The notes beneath the pieces were generated by a model that was not told the DNA's origin, did no database searches, and saw only the letters and a program-made list of their open reading frames with translations. Shown piece by piece: positions 10,757 through 23,614 of a stretch of DNA of 64,000 bases; within the stretch, counting starts at the first letter, position 1, and every line of letters begins with the position of its first letter. Origin of the DNA: Dugong dugon (Eukaryota; Chordata; Mammalia; Sirenia; Dugongidae); NCBI GenBank assembly GCA_030035585.1, contig CM057460.1, positions 133,036,714-133,100,713 on the forward strand. Direction: 5' to 3'. Position numbers and translations under genes: made by a program.

Positions 10757-12140
10757 AAGTGGGGCCAAGATGGTGGAGTAGTCAGAAGCTTCCTGTGGTC
10801 CACCTTACAACAAAAATCCAAGAAAACAAGTGACTCAATTATATATAACAATCTAGGAGCCCTGAATCTCAAAGACAAAGTTGAGGAGTCAGACTGAGCA
10901 GCAGGGAGAGGGAGAGACAGTTCAGAAGCAGTGAGGATTTGTGAGACCTGACCTGGCTGGCACGGACACCCAGCAGGCTGGATTGGCTGGAGTGTGTGGG
11001 CTGAGGCAAGCAGTAGTGCTCAGGATGGATTTTCTACCTTGGGAGAAACCAAGTCGCAGAGAGTCTGCTCAAGCCTCCAAAACTAGGGAGAGGCTGTGCT
11101 TAATCTGTGACAGATAAATACAAGTGTCTAACTTACCACGTGGATCAAAAAAGCTTTTCCCCCCTTTGGGAAGTAACTCTCTCCCATTTATCTGCCCCTT
11201 CTTCACTCTGTTCCAGGTTGGTAAGGCTTCAGGGATTGCTGCGTGCCCTGGGCCGGAGGTAATACCTGTCTAGCTTCCTGAGCCATTATTCTGGCTTTGA
11301 AGAGATAACAAATTAACAAACAGGAAAATATAATCTGCCAGCTCCCCTCAGCTGGGAATTCAGTGCAGGCACAGCCCCTTTAAATGCCTTTCACCCCTGC
11401 ATAGACCTGTGTGAGCCCATTTCAAGAGTGTAGGCCCTCATTAGCACAGTACAACAGGGTATACACCAGAAGCCTATTTTCAACTGCATTAGCTATAAGG
11501 GGGAGTGACAGATTCGTGACATTTGACATCACTCTGCCCATTAAGTCGGGTCCTCACCTACCCACATCAGGGGACTAAGGACTGGTGGTTCCACCCACTC
11601 CACCTAGCCACCCATGACAGGGGTCCAAGAATAAGTGGTTCTTCCCAGTCCTTACAGACAACAGCATTGGGTTCCATATTCTGGCTGCAAAACCCGCCTA
11701 CTTACATGCTCTAGAGAGCAGGGATATGCCTTCCACTCAGACAATCAGGAGCAGCCATCAGCTCCCTGCCTTGCTCAGTGCATAATCCTCTATTGCAGAC
11801 AGATACCTGTGCATACTCCAATCACCCTGCCAGTCTAGGACTGTAGGTGAGAGCCTGTACCACACACTCGGTAACTGACAACCTGGACACCTGAGCTGAA
11901 TCCACATAAGAAAAGTAAACAGACCCCTGGGCTCACATACCTAGTAACAACTCTAACCACCTAGTAACAGGAAGTGAGAGCTTCAAAGATGCCAATGATC
12001 AAAGTAGATCACACGACCAACCTATTTGGGCATGTCAAAACAAGAACCTAGGACACAGTAAACAAATACAAAATAAATATAATAACTTATTCATGGCTCA
12101 GAGACAACAGTCAATATCAAATCACATAAAGAGGCAAATT
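10757..12140 (+). promoter_or_regulatory. L1-B 5' UTR with YY1-like start
   Basis: Starts GTGGGGCCAAGATGGTGGAG, the L1 start with a YY1-like CCAAGATGG. The remainder is about 1.38 kb with no tandem monomers and is co-linear with the L1-A 5' UTR, including the block around 'cctgtgtgagcccatttcaag'. It shows no obvious similarity to the GC-rich 5' UTR of L1-C. Open frames in it (11523-11714, 11635-11838) are incidental. Confidence 0.8.
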
Positions 12141-13593
12141 ATGATGGCTTCCTCAAGCAGCCAAAACAAAGAACCAAGAAACCTTCCAGAGGAAGAGAAC
12201 TTCTTGGAATTACTAGAGATAGAATTCAAAAGATTAATATAGAGAGCTCTTCAAGAGATAACAAAGACAGTCAGGCAAAACACAAACCAAGCCAAGGAAC
12301 ACACAAACAAAGAAACAGAGGAACTTAAGAAGGTTGTACAAGAGCATAATGACCAATTTAAAAGGCTGAAAGAATCCATAGGGAGACAGCAAACAGAAAT
12401 CCAAAAGATTAACAATAAAATTTCAAAATTGGAAAACTCAACAGAAAGTCATAGGAGTAGAATTGAGCAATGAAGTCAGAATTAGTGAGACAGAAGATAA
12501 AGCACTTGACATCAACTTATATGAGGAAAAATCAGATTAAAGAATTTTAAAAAATGAAGAAACCCTAAGAATTATATGGGACTCTATCAAGAGGAAAAAC
12601 CTACAAGTGACTGGAGTACCAGAACCGGGGGGATAACAGAAAATATAGAGAACTATTGAAGATGTGTTGGCAGAAAACTTCCCTGATATCTTGAAACATG
12701 AGTAGATATCTATCCAAGAAGCTCACCAAAACCCATACAGGGTAGATCCCAAAAGAAAGTCACCAAAACATATTATAATCAAACTTGCCAAAACCAAAGA
12801 TAAAGAGAGAATTTTAAGAGTGGCTAGGGATAAACGAAAAGACACCTACAAAGGAGAGTCAATAAGACTAAGCTTGGACTACTCAGCAGAAACCATACAG
12901 GCAAGAAGGCAAGGTCTGATGGTTAAGATTTTGTGTCAACTTGACTGGGCCGTGATTCTCCATGTTTTAATGTAATCACTCCCATGATTGAATATACTGT
13001 GAGTAGCCAATCAGATGAGAGGGAGTCTCCTTGGGAGTGTGGCCCGCATCTGTATATAAGCAGACATTCTGGCTTTTTGCTTTCTCTGGATCCTGTGGCT
13101 GCTTCCTGTCGTCTCATCTCCCATTCTTGGGACTTGAGCTATCAGCTTGTCTGCCGAACCTGGGATTCATCAATCTGCACAGCCTGTAAGTGGCACAGGA
13201 AAGTCTCTGACTTTCCAATCTTGGGCTTGCCAGCTTCTGCAGCTGTGTGACTTGGGAGAGGCCTCTACCCTGATCCATGGACTTGGGACATTCTAGCTTC
13301 TACAATGGCATGAGCTGTTTCCTTGATATAATCTCTCTATATATGTATATTTATGCACTTTACTGGTTTTGCTTCTCTAGAGAACCCAGCCTAAGACACA
13401 ATGGGACGACATATATAAAAAGTTGAAGGAAAAAAAATTGCCAGCCAAGAATTATATACCCAGAAAACTGTCTCTCAAATATGACGGTGAAATAAGGGCA
13501 TTTCCAGATAAACAGAAGTTTAGGGAATTTGTAAAAACCAAACCAAAATTACAAGAAATACTAAAGGGAGTCCTCCAGTTAGAAAATCAATAA
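12141..13593 (+). pseudogene. L1 ORF1, broken and split by an LTR
   Basis: Starts ATGATGGCTTCC (MMAS), then SQNKEPRNLPEEENFLELL, a coiled coil through IQKINNKISKLEN, the RRM start (VTGVPEPG) and the TPYRVDPKRKSP-like region. The C-terminal domain follows the LTR: GRHIYKKLKEKKLPAKNYIP, then FPDKQKFREF. The stop TAA is at 13591. The frame has several stops. A 484-bp LTR (12915-13398) splits the coding region between the ARRQ- and WDD-like codons. Confidence 0.85.
12915..13398 (+). mobile_element. Solo LTR, MaLR-like, inside L1 ORF1
   Basis: Opens TCTGATGGTTAAGATTTTG and closes AGAACCCAGCCTAAGACA. Five-base flanks CAAGG and CAATG fit a 5-bp target duplication with one difference. The flanking L1 sequence is continuous when the LTR is removed. 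Same family as 57756-58272 and the fragment at 6665. No internal region. Younger than L1-B. Confidence 0.8.
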
Positions 13594-14042
13594 CATCAAA
13601 CAACAACACAAGACTACAACACAGAACAGAACAACCAGATATCAACCCAGACAGAGAAGTCACAAAAATAAATCAAAGCTAAAACACTGAAAATAGGAAA
13701 ACAGACATGTCAATATGTAAAAGATGACAACATTAAAACCAAAAAGAGGGACTAAATAATGTAGTCATAGATCTTTCATATGGAGAGCAAGTCAAGGCAA
13801 TATTAAGAAATAAAAGATTGGTTTAAACTCAGAAAAATAGAGGTAAATATTAAGATAAACAGAAAGGAAACTAACAATCCTACACATCAAAATAAAAAAT
13901 AAGAAAAACATAAAAACTTAGCAAATACAAAATCAACAACAATGAAAAAGATAAAAATGCTTAAAGAAAAATGACTCGGCACAGAAAATTAAGCAGAACA
14001 AAGGAACTGACAGCAACACACACACACACAAAAAAAATCAAA

Positions 14043-17000
14043 ATGACAGCACTAAACTCATAGCTATCAATAATTACGCTGAATGTAAATGGACTAAATG
14101 CACCAATAAAGAGACAGAGAGTGGCAGAATGGATAAAAAAACACCATCCATCTATATACTGCCTACAAGAGACACACCTTAGACTTAAAGACACAAGCCA
14201 ACTAAAATTCAAAGGATGGAAAAAATATATCAAGCAAACAACACTCAAAAAAGAGAAGGAGTGGCAATACTAATCTCTGACAAAATAGACTTTAAAGCAA
14301 AACTCACCACAAAGGATAAGGAAGGACACAATATAGTGACTAAAAAGTCAACATACCAGGAGGACATAATCATAATAAATATTTATGCACTAAATGACAG
14401 GGCTCCAAAATACATAAAACAAACTAATAGCATTGAAAAGAGAAATAGACAGCTCAACAATAATAGCAGGAGACCTCAACACACCGCTTTCAGTGAAGAA
14501 CAGAACATCTAGGAAGAAGCTCAGTAAAGACATGGAAAATCTAAATGCCACAATCAACCAACTTGATCTCATAGACATATACTGAAAACACTCTGCCCGA
14601 CAGCAAACGACTATACTTCTTTTTCCAACACACATGGAACATTCTCCAGAATAGACCACATATTAGGCAACAAAGCAAGCCTTAACAGAATCCAAAACAC
14701 TGAAATATTACAAAGCTTCTTTTATGACCATAAACCCATAAAAGTAGAAATCAGCAACAGAAAAAGCAAGGAAAAAAAATCAAATACATTGAAATTGAAC
14801 AACACCTTGCTCAAAAACTACTGGGTTACAGAAGAAATTAAGGACAGAATAAAGAAATTCACAGAATCAAATGAGAATGAAAACACATCCTAACAGAACC
14901 TTTGAGATACAGCAAAAGCAGTGCTCAGAGGTCAGTTTATAGCAGTATATGCACACATCCAAAAAGATGAAAGGGCCAAAATTAAAATATTCACCGTATA
15001 ACTTGAACAAATAGAAAGCAGCAAAAGAAGCCCTCAGGCACCAGAACAAAGCAAATTATAAAAATTGGAGCAGAATTAAATGAAACAGAGAATACAAAAA
15101 CATTGAAAGAGTTAACTAGAAAAACATCTGGTTCTTTGAAAAGATCAACAAAATCGATAACCCATTGGCCAAACTGACAAAAGAAAAACATAAGAGGGAG
15201 CAAATAACATGAATATAAAATGAGATGGGCAATATCACAACAGACCCAACTGAAATTAAAAGAATCATAACAGAATACTATGAAAAATTATACTCCAACA
15301 AATTTGAAAACCAAGAAGAACACACTACCTAGCTAAACTAACACAAACAGAAAAACTAAGTAAACTTATAACAAAATAAGAGTTTAAAAAGGTAATTTAA
15401 AAATTCCCAACCAAAAAAAGCCCTGGCCCTGATGACTTCACTGGAGAATTCTACTAAACTTTCAGAGAAAATTTAACACCACTACTACTAAGGTTATTTC
15501 AGAGCAAAGAAAATGATGAAATACTCCCAAGCTCATTCTATGAAGCCAGAATAACCTTGATACTAAAACCAGGTAAAGACACCACAAAAAAGAAAATTAC
15601 AGACCAATATCCCTCATGAACATAGATGGAAAAATACTCAACAGAATTCTAGCCAATAGAATTCAACACTATATCAAGAAATTAATTCACCATGACCAAC
15701 TGGGATTCATACCAGGTATGCAGACATGGTTCATCATTAGAAAAACAATCAATGTAATCCATCACATCAATAAAACAAAAGACACAACCACATGATCTTA
15801 TCAATTGATGTAGTAAAGGCATTTGACAATGTCCAACACCCGTTCGTGATAAAAACTCTCAGCAAAATAGGAGTGGAAGGGAAATTCCTCAACATAATAA
15901 AGGGCATTTATACAAAGCCAACAGCCAACATCATCATAAATGGAGAGAGTCATAAAGCATTCCCTTTGATAACAGGAACAGACAAGGATGCCCTTTATCA
16001 CCACTCTTATTCAACATTGTGCTGGAGGTCCTAGCCAGAACAGTTGGGCAAGAAAAAGAAATAAAGCACATCCAAATTAGTGGGGAAGAAGTAAAAGTAT
16101 CTCTATTTGCAGATGATATGATCTTATACACAGAAACCCCAAAGAATCCATGAGAAAACTACCAGAACTAATAGAAGATTTCAGCAAAGTATCAGGATGC
16201 AAGATAAACATACAAAAATCAGTTGGATTCCTTTATACCAACAAAGAGAACCTCAAAGAGGAAATCACCAAATCATTACAAATAGCCTCCAAGGAGATAA
16301 AATACTTAGGAATAAATCTAACCAGAGACGTAAAAGACCTATACAAAGAAAACTACAAGACACTACTGCAAGAAACCAAAAGAGACCTGCATAAGTGGAA
16401 AAACATATCTTGTTCATGGATAGGAAGACTCAACATTGTGAAAATGTCAATTCTACCCAAAGCAATCTACAAATACATTGCAATCCCCATCTGAATTCTA
16501 ATGGCATTTTTTAATGAGATGGAGAAATAAATCCCCAACTTCTTATGGAAAGTGAAGAGGCCCTGGTTAATTAAACCATTACTGAAGAAGAACAAAGTGG
16601 GGGGCCTGGTACTGGTACAACAGACACGTAGACCAGTGGAACAGATTTGAGAATCCAGACATAAACTCACCCACCTATGAGCAGCTGATATCTGACAAAG
16701 GCCCAAAGTCTGTTAATTGGGGAAAAGACAGTCTCTTTAACAAATGGTTCTGGCATAACTGGATATCCATCTGCAAAAAAAACTGAAACAAGACCCATAC
16801 CTCACACCATGCACAAAAACTTACTCAAAATGGATCAAAGACCTAAATATAAAATCGAAAACAATAAAGAACATAGGAGAAAAAATATGGACAATGCTAG
16901 GAGCACTAATACATAGCATAAACACAATACGAACCATAAGTAACAATGCACAAGCACCAGAAGAGAAACTGGATAACTGGGAGCTCCTAAAAATCAAACA

Positions 17001-17717
17001 CTTATGCTTATCAAAAGACTTCACCAAAAGAGTAAAAAGACAATTTACAGACTGGGAAAAAGTTTTTGGCTACAGCATATATGATCCACGTCTAATCCCT
17101 AAAATCTACAAGATACTGCAAAACCTCAACAACAAAAAGACACATAGCCCAAGTGAAAAATGGACAAAGAATATGAACAGATACTTCATCAAAGAAGACA
17201 TTCAGGTGGCTAAAAGATATATGAGAAAATGCTCATGATCGTTAGCCATTAGAGAAATGCAAATTAAAACTCCAATGAGATACAATCTCACCCCAACAAG
17301 GCTAGCATTAATCCAAAAAACACAAAATAATAGATGGTGGAGAGATTATGGAGAGACTGGAACACTTATACACTGCTGGTGCGAATGTAAAATGGTACAA
17401 CCACTTTGGAAATCAATTTGGATCTTCCTTAAAAAGCTAGAGATAGAAGTACCATATGATCCAGCAATCCCACTCCTTGGAATATATTCTAGAGAAATAA
17501 GAGCCATCACACAAATAGATACATGCACACCCATGTTCATTGCAGCACTGTTCACAATAGCAAAAAGATGGAAACAACCTAGGTGCCCATCAACAAGTGA
17601 ATGGTTAAACAACTTATGGTATATTCACACAATGAAATATTACTCAACGATAAAGAACAATGATGAATTCATGAAACATAACATGGATGAATCTGAAAGG
17701 CATTATGTTGAGTGAAA
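14043..17717 (+). pseudogene. L1 ORF2 (endonuclease-reverse transcriptase), broken
   Basis: Start ATGACAGCAC at 14043 is followed after an early stop by SIITLNVNGLNAP, QETHLRLKD and EGVAILISDKIDF, the APE-type endonuclease. RT parts are seen at 15792-16034 ([17 protein letters not shown]), near 16110 ([10 protein letters not shown] by DNA similarity) and 16150-16494. The C-terminal block 17257-17715 keeps the cysteine motif C-X-C ([10 protein letters not shown]) and ends SERHYVE. Compared with L1-E, about 65 bp encoding the [11 protein letters not shown] region is missing near 16600. Many stops and frameshifts; inactive. Confidence 0.9.
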
Positions 17718-18706
17718 TTAGTTAGCTGCAAAAGATCAAATATTGTATGAGATCACTATTATAAAAACTCAAGAAAATGTTTAAAGACAGGAGAAAACAT
17801 TCTTTAATGGTTATGAGGGTTGGGAGAGAGGGAGAGGGGAATGAACTAACTAGATAGTAGACAAGAATTAGTTGATGGAAGGACAACACACAATACAGGG
17901 GAAAGCAGCATAACTGGGTTAAACCAAAAGCTAAGAAGTTTACTGAACACAACCAAATACTTTGTGGAACAGAGTAACGGGGGCAGGAGTCTGGGGACCA
18001 TTGTTTCAGGGGACATCTAGGTCAATTGGCATAAAAAGTTTATTAAGAAAGTGTTCTGCATCCCACTTGGGTGAGTGGCATCTGGAGTCTTATAAGCTTG
18101 TAAGCAGCCATCTAAGATGCATCAGTTGGTCCCAACCCATCTGGAACAAAGGAGAATGAAGAACACCAAAGACACTAGGAAAATATTATCCCAAGGGACA
18201 GAAAGGGCGACATAAACCAGAGACTCCATCAGCCTGAGACCAGAAAAACTAGATGGTGCCCAGCTACCACCAAAGACTGCCCTGGCAGGGGACATAACAG
18301 AGAGTCCTTGATGGAGCATGAGAAAAGCATGGTCTGACTGAGACTAGAGGAACCCCAGAAGACATGGCCCCCAGAACTGAAACCTTTCCTGAAGCCCACT
18401 CTTCAGACAAAGATTAGGCTGGACATAAAATGATGCTCATGAAGAGTGCTCAGGTAGACACACAAGACTAAATGGGCAGACCCTGTCCAGAGGTGAGATG
18501 AGAAGGCAGAAAGGGATAAGAGCTGGTTTAATGTACACGGGAAAGCCGGGGTGGAAAGGAGAGTGTGCTGTCACATTATAGGAATAGCCACTAGGTTCAC
18601 ATAGCAATGTGTGTATAAATTTTTATATGAGAAACTAACTTGATCTGTAAACTTTCACCTAAAGCACAATTAAAAAAAAAAAAAAAACCTTAAAAATATA
18701 TATATA
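17718..18706 (+). other. L1-B 3' UTR and poly(A) tail
   Basis: About 950 bp, co-linear with the L1-E 3' UTR: 'ggttatgagggttgggagag', 'gcagccatctaagatgcatc', 'ctgagaccagaaaaactaga', ending 'gtaaactttcacctaaagcacaatt' before 16 A. A purine-rich patch at 17815-17840 matches the G-rich tract typical of L1 3' UTRs. Confidence 0.85.
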
Positions 18707-18730
18707 TTTTCTGAAGTCAGGTTTCTGGAT

Positions 18731-18913
18731 AACCTATAAACCCACTGCTGTCTAGTCGATTCTGACTCATAGCAATCCCATAGGGTTCCTAGGCTGTAAA
18801 TCTCTACTGAAGCAGACTGCCACATCTTTCTCCCGCAAAGCTGCTGGTGATTTTGAACTGCCTACCTTTTGGTTAGCAGTCCATCACTCTAACCACTGCA
18901 CCACCAGGTTACC
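18731..18913 (-). mobile_element. AfroSINE
   Basis: Reverse orientation from AAACCCACTGCTGTCTAGTCG to CACCACCAGGTTACC. Full-length long form with the CTACTGAAGCAGACTGCC linker. Confidence 0.92.
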
Positions 18914-19711
18914 TAATCCCTAACTTCAATCCTTCTTATTAAAATAGAAATTATTTAAAAATAAAAAATATATGCAAGCTTTCGATTGATCCCAGGGCTA
19001 ACTTCTCCATTTGGTACAGTTCCGAGGGCACATATTACTTATAGAGATCCACAAAAATGCCTAATTTCTTCTAAAATCTGAAGAAAAATAAACTTTTAGG
19101 TCAAATAAAATGTGTTACTATGCAACAGTAATTAATTTTTATGCCAGTGTAATGGCAAAATATAGTTTTTAGTTATTTTAGTTTTTATTTTCTTATAATG
19201 GGGGAAGGGCCCGAGGAAGGTAAAAGTTTCTAAGGCCTACATAAGTTTGATATGGCCCTGATTGATCCTGGAACCTTTTACGGAGACATATGGGGAGATA
19301 TGGGAAATATTGGTGAATCTAATCAACGAATACATCCAAATCTTGCTCTACAAATACATTCACATGTGCTATTATGTTTTGTGTACGTTTGATGAGTAAA
19401 AACCATTTCCAAGTATTAGAAGTTGTATAGAAATAGAAATTGCCAAGGTATTCATAAATTGGTTTTTCAAATGTGCTTCCATGAGGAAACATTTCATAAG
19501 TCTTTCTAATCCTCACTGTTTCCTGATATGAAAAAATCAGTTGTGAGGGAAATACAGTTGATTGAACAAGCCAATTTTGCATAGAGAAGAACCCCAAGTG
19601 AACCCTCAGCCATGCAAGTTTAGCACCAAATAAGTATATCTGCAAACAGCAAATGGAGAAAAAGATAAAACTGACCAAACATAACAGAAAGATTTAACAA
19701 TTCATGTTCTC
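18914..19711. other. Unassigned DNA
   Basis: No element recognised. A 119-codon open frame on the minus strand (19319-19678) has no domain I know and sits in AT-rich sequence, so I do not call it a gene. Confidence 0.5.
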
Positions 19712-19778
19712 TGTACAGGGTCACTATAAGTTGGAATTGACTTGACGGCAATTTTTGTTTTGTTTTGTTTTGTTTATA
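19712..19778 (+). mobile_element. SINE/RTE 3' tail fragment
   Basis: GGGTCACTATAAGTTGGAATTGACTTGACGGCA followed by (GTTTT) units. This is only the shared 3' end, so it may be a 5'-truncated RTE or SINE. Confidence 0.75.
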
Positions 19779-20351
19779 GGCAGCTGAGGTACTTCCTCAA
19801 ATTATAAAGTCTTGCCATGAGTGTTATTCTCTGTATTTCATACACAGTTATATGTAGAAATGTCTCCAAACTAGCTGAGAAGTCACTAATAAGTGCTTTG
19901 TTTTAATTCTCAATGTTGTTAACAAAAGAAAAAAAAATTAAGTAAATTCTTTACATTAAAATGCAAAGGCCACAGTCCTTAATTCAAATAACAATTCCAA
20001 TCTATTCATGTTGTTATAGTTCTTGCATGGCCACAATTATAAAAAGTATCTTCATTAATTAATAATGTGCCTTTATGTTTCTATTCTTAATTCAATTATT
20101 TCTTTCCTTCAGTTTTTATTTTAAGAATACTGATATTGTGATAAACAATTAAATTGTCTGATTGAAATGCATGCAATTTAATCATACTAAAGATGGTATA
20201 GAAGTGTTCATAAACATGCTGATTTTTAATTTTCCTAAACTATGAAGCAAAATTACACCAGAAATTAAACGAGAGGTTTCTAATTGTGTACATTTATTCA
20301 CAGACCAACACAGAGAACCATAAAGTTGTTTTGGAATGTGGTAATAATTTA
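19779..20351. other. Unassigned AT-rich DNA
   Basis: No element recognised. Confidence 0.5.
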
Positions 20352-20357
20352 ATTTAA

Positions 20358-20742
20358 GAGCCCGGTGCAGCAATAGTTAAGTGCTTGGCTGCTAACTGAA
20401 AGGTTGGCAGTTTGAACCAATAGCCAGCTCCACAAGAGATAAGACCTGGCAGTCAGCTCCTGTAAAGATTACAGCCTAGGAAAGACTATCGTCAGTTCTA
20501 CTCTGTCCTATAAAAACAAACAAAACTAAACCTGCCGCCATCGAGTTGATTCCGACTCCTAGTGACCCTACAGGACAGAGTAAAACTGCCCCATAGGGTT
20601 TCCAAGGAGTGGCTGGTGGATTTGAACTGCCAACCTTTTGATTAGAAGCCAAGCTCTTAACCACTGCACAGCCGGGGTTCCTCTGTCCTATAGGGCTCTA
20701 TAAATCTGAATCGACTCTAGGTCACACAACAACAATTACTTC
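20358..20742 (+). mobile_element. AfroSINE split by a second AfroSINE
   Basis: The host copy runs GAGCCCGGTGCAGCAATAG to CTCTGTCCTATA, then resumes after the insert with CTCTGTCCTATAGGGCTCTA and ends in the CGACTCTAGG tail. Flanking ATTTAA at 20352-20357 and 20743-20748 is a possible target duplication. Confidence 0.9.
20513..20680 (-). mobile_element. AfroSINE nested in an AfroSINE
   Basis: Reverse orientation with an A-rich tail on the left. Perfect 12-bp duplication CTCTGTCCTATA at 20501-20512 and 20681-20692, taken from the host SINE body. Short form, little diverged. Confidence 0.96.
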
Positions 20743-20748
20743 ATTTAA

Positions 20749-21756
20749 ATCTTCTGATTTGGGAGGATGGGTTGTAGACAAGATTAAAAGTCAATAGTAT
20801 GACCACATAACTTCTTATTAAAATATTTTTAAAACAAGATATTCAATATTAAAAAAATAAACTGGAAAAAAACGGAGATCTAAACATCTAGTTAATTTCA
20901 TCAGTACTGACAATCAACATGGGTAGTTTAATCTCTAGCTTGTACCAACAAGAGGAATACACTGTGGGTTAGTTAATGATAGAGTCATTACCCTCAATGT
21001 CTTTCTGTCTTGCTAGGACAGTTGTTTGCCTGACCATTGTAGCTGGGTTCTGCACCATGAACTATAAGTGAGGTTTTCTGCAGCGCTTTTAAGTAAACCT
21101 TTCTTACTGGATAAAAGCCTAACGAGGAGAAGCCCTTGGCTGTGTTTCTTCAATTCTCATTTTTCCCTTTGGTAGATGCAATGCACAGAGAGTTGACAAA
21201 CATATTTTGCATAAGACAACTTGTGAGAACGAGAACAGTGCATACCGTGGATAATGGAGCAGAAAGGCAGAGAGTGCAGAATCCTTGACCTCATTGATGA
21301 GCTGTGCCAAACCCCTAAATACCTGCTTCCAGCGTTCCTATTACACGATACAATTAAAAGTTGTTGTCTCTTAAACCACTGTCATTTGCGTGCTTATTTT
21401 CTTGAGAAGTAAAGAATGAAAGAATTGCTAATATACCCAGTCTACAACAGGTACAATTAGCTAAGTGCTTGACAAGTTCTTATATACATTCCTTTGTTGG
21501 AGCACATTGGAAAGAATAGTCTGGTTCCTTGATTGGCACATTGAATAACCATAAAAAAAAAAAAACTGAGAGAATTTCATTATTTTAAAGGTACATTAAT
21601 ACAAGGATTTATTCAAGTGTTCATAGCTTGATATAGTTTTATTTTGTTGTTTAATTTTTAAAATGTTTCTACACTAGTAGAAATGAAAGAGTATCTCATT
21701 GCAGATTTAATTTGTAGTTCCCTCATTACTAGTGAGACTAAACATCTTTTCACATG
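20749..21756. other. Unassigned; possible LTR 3' end near 21300-21400
   Basis: 'gtgccaaacccctaaatacc', then 'caattaaaagttgttgtctcttaaaccactg' resembles the end of mammalian LTRs (aataaa...gttgtttaagccactg). No boundary could be set. The rest is unrecognised. Confidence 0.35.
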
Positions 21757-23590
21757 TATTGCTGTTGTTGTTATTAGGTACCATGGCATCATTTCCTACT
21801 CATAGTGACCCTATGTACAACAGAACAAAACAACGCCCGGTCCTGTGCCATCCTCACAATCCCTGCTATGTCTGTGTTTGAGCCCATTGTTACAGCTACT
21901 CGGTCAATCCATCTCGTCGAGGATCTTCTCTTTTTCACTGACCCTCTACCTTACCAAGCATGAGGTTTTTCTTCAGGGACTGGTGCCTCCTGATAACATG
22001 TCCAAAATATGTGAGATGCAGCCTTGCCATCCTCACTTCTAAGGAGCATTCTGGCTATACTTCTTCCAAGACAGACTTCTTCCTCCTCTGGCAGTCCATT
22101 GTATATTTAGTATTCTTTGTCAACACCATAATCGAAATACATCAGTTCTTTGGTCTTCCTTATTCATTGTCCAGCTTTCACACACATATGAGACATTCAG
22201 AAATACCATGGCTTGGGTCAGGCGCACCTTAGTCCTCAAAGTGATATCTTTAATTTTCAAGACTTTAAAGAGGTCTTTTGCAGCAGATTTGCCCAATGCA
22301 ATTTGTCAATTGATTTTTGGACGGCTACTTACATGGGCACTGATTGCGGATCCAAGTAAAATGAATTTAATCCTTGGCAACTTTAATATTTTCTCCTATT
22401 ATCATGATGTTGCTTACTGGTCCACATGTGAGGACTTTTGTTTTCTCTTTGTTGAGGTATAATCCATACTGAAGGCTGTAGTCTTTGATCTTCATCAGTA
22501 AGTACTTCAAGTTCTCTTCACTTTCAGCAAGCAAAGTTGTGTCATCTGCATATCACAGGTTGTTAATGAGTTTTTCTCCGATGCTGATGCCACGTTCTTC
22601 ATATAGTCTAGCTTCTCGGATTATTTGCTCAGCATATAGGTTGAATAAATATGGTGAAAGGATACAACCCTGACACACAACTTTTCTGACTTCAAACCAC
22701 GCAGTATCTCCTTGTTCTGTTTGAACAACTGCCTCTCGGTCTATGTACTGGTTCCTCATGAGCACAAAGTGTTCTGGAATTTCCATTCTTGGCAATATTA
22801 TCCATAATTTGTTATCCATACAGTCCAATGTCTTTGCATAGTCAATAAAACACAGGCAAACATCTTTCTGGTATTATCCATCTGACATAAACAATACTAA
22901 CCCTTGTTCTACATCCTGTTCCTAATCCGGCTTGACATTTTGGCAGTTCCCTGTCGATGTACTGCTGCAACAATTTTTGAACTATCTTCAGCAAAATTTT
23001 GCTTGTGTGTGATATTAATAATATTGTTTGATAATTTCTGCATTCTGCTGGATCACCTTTCTTTGGAATGGGCACAAATACAGATCTCTACTAGTCGATT
23101 GGCCAGGTAGCCATCTTCCAAATTTCCTGGCATGGGCAAACGAGCACCTCCAGTGCTGCATCCATTTTGTTGAAACATCTTAATTGACATTTCATCAATT
23201 CCTGGGGCCTTGTTTATCCCCAATGCCTTCAGTGCAGCTTGGACTTCTTCCTTCAGTACCATCAGTTCTTGATCATATGTTACCTCCTGAAATGGCTGAA
23301 CGTCGACAAATTCTTTTTGGTACAGTGACTCTGTGTATTCCTTCCATCTTCTTTTGATGCTTCCTTCATTGTTCAGTATTTTACTCATACAATCATTCAG
23401 TACTGCAACTCGAAGCTTGAATTTTTTCTTCAGTTCTTTCAGTTTGAGAAATGCCAACCCTGTTGCTCTGGAACGTCGAGTAGCTAAAGTGAACAGAATT
23501 TTGCCCATAAAATCCTTCAAAATTGCAATGTGAGACTTGAATTTTTATTTTAGTTCTTTCAGCTCGAGAAGTGCTGACTGTGTTCTTCAC
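21757..23590 (-). mobile_element. RTE/BovB-like LINE, 5'-truncated, RT domain
   Basis: Minus strand. A GTTGTTGTTATTAGGTACC tail at the left, and 5' truncation at about 23590 with possible TTCACAT flanks. Translation order from the right: KEEVQAALKALGINKAPGID (RT motif), VPIPKKGDPAECRNYQTI, RELPKCQAGLGTGCRTRVSIV, CMDNKLWIILPRMEIPEH, GCILSPYLFNLYAEQIIREA, ending KLINNL before the YADD region near 22550. The catalytic region reads with stops. Three main open blocks remain (23053-23520, 22842-23075, 22553-22828) in shifted frames. It lacks the endonuclease. Confidence 0.92.
23390..23590 (-). repeat. Internal direct repeat in the RTE
   Basis: The block 'cttgaattttttcttcagttctttcag...gagaaatgcc' (from about 23413) recurs as 'cttgaatttttattttagttctttcagctcgagaagtgc' (from about 23536), a spacing near 123 bp. 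Both match one stretch of the RTE at about 2660-2700. Confidence 0.7.
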
Positions 23591-23614
23591 ATTTCATATG
23601 TATGTTGTGCGTTT

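Larger units (their letters stand above)
10757..18706 (+). mobile_element. Full-length L1 LINE (L1-B)
   Basis: Order on the plus strand: 5' UTR (10757-12140), ORF1 (12141-13593, split by an LTR), inter-ORF spacer, ORF2 (14043-17717), 3' UTR and a poly(A) tract at 18672-18687. The flanks share TTTTGCTAAAGTCAG (10742-10756) and TTTTCTGAAGTCAG (18707-18720), a diverged target duplication with one gap and one mismatch. ORF decay and the imperfect duplication make it older than L1-C. Same lineage as L1-A and L1-E. Confidence 0.93.

Noticed and set aside
12984-13250. 88-codon open frame
   Set aside because: Lies inside a solo LTR and shows no domain.
19319-19678. Possible host exon of 119 codons
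   Set aside because: No domain, no clear splice sites framing it, AT-rich; chance open frame.
22553-23520. Host reverse-transcriptase gene
   Set aside because: The motifs are those of an RTE LINE, frames are broken, and the 3' end is the repeat tail.
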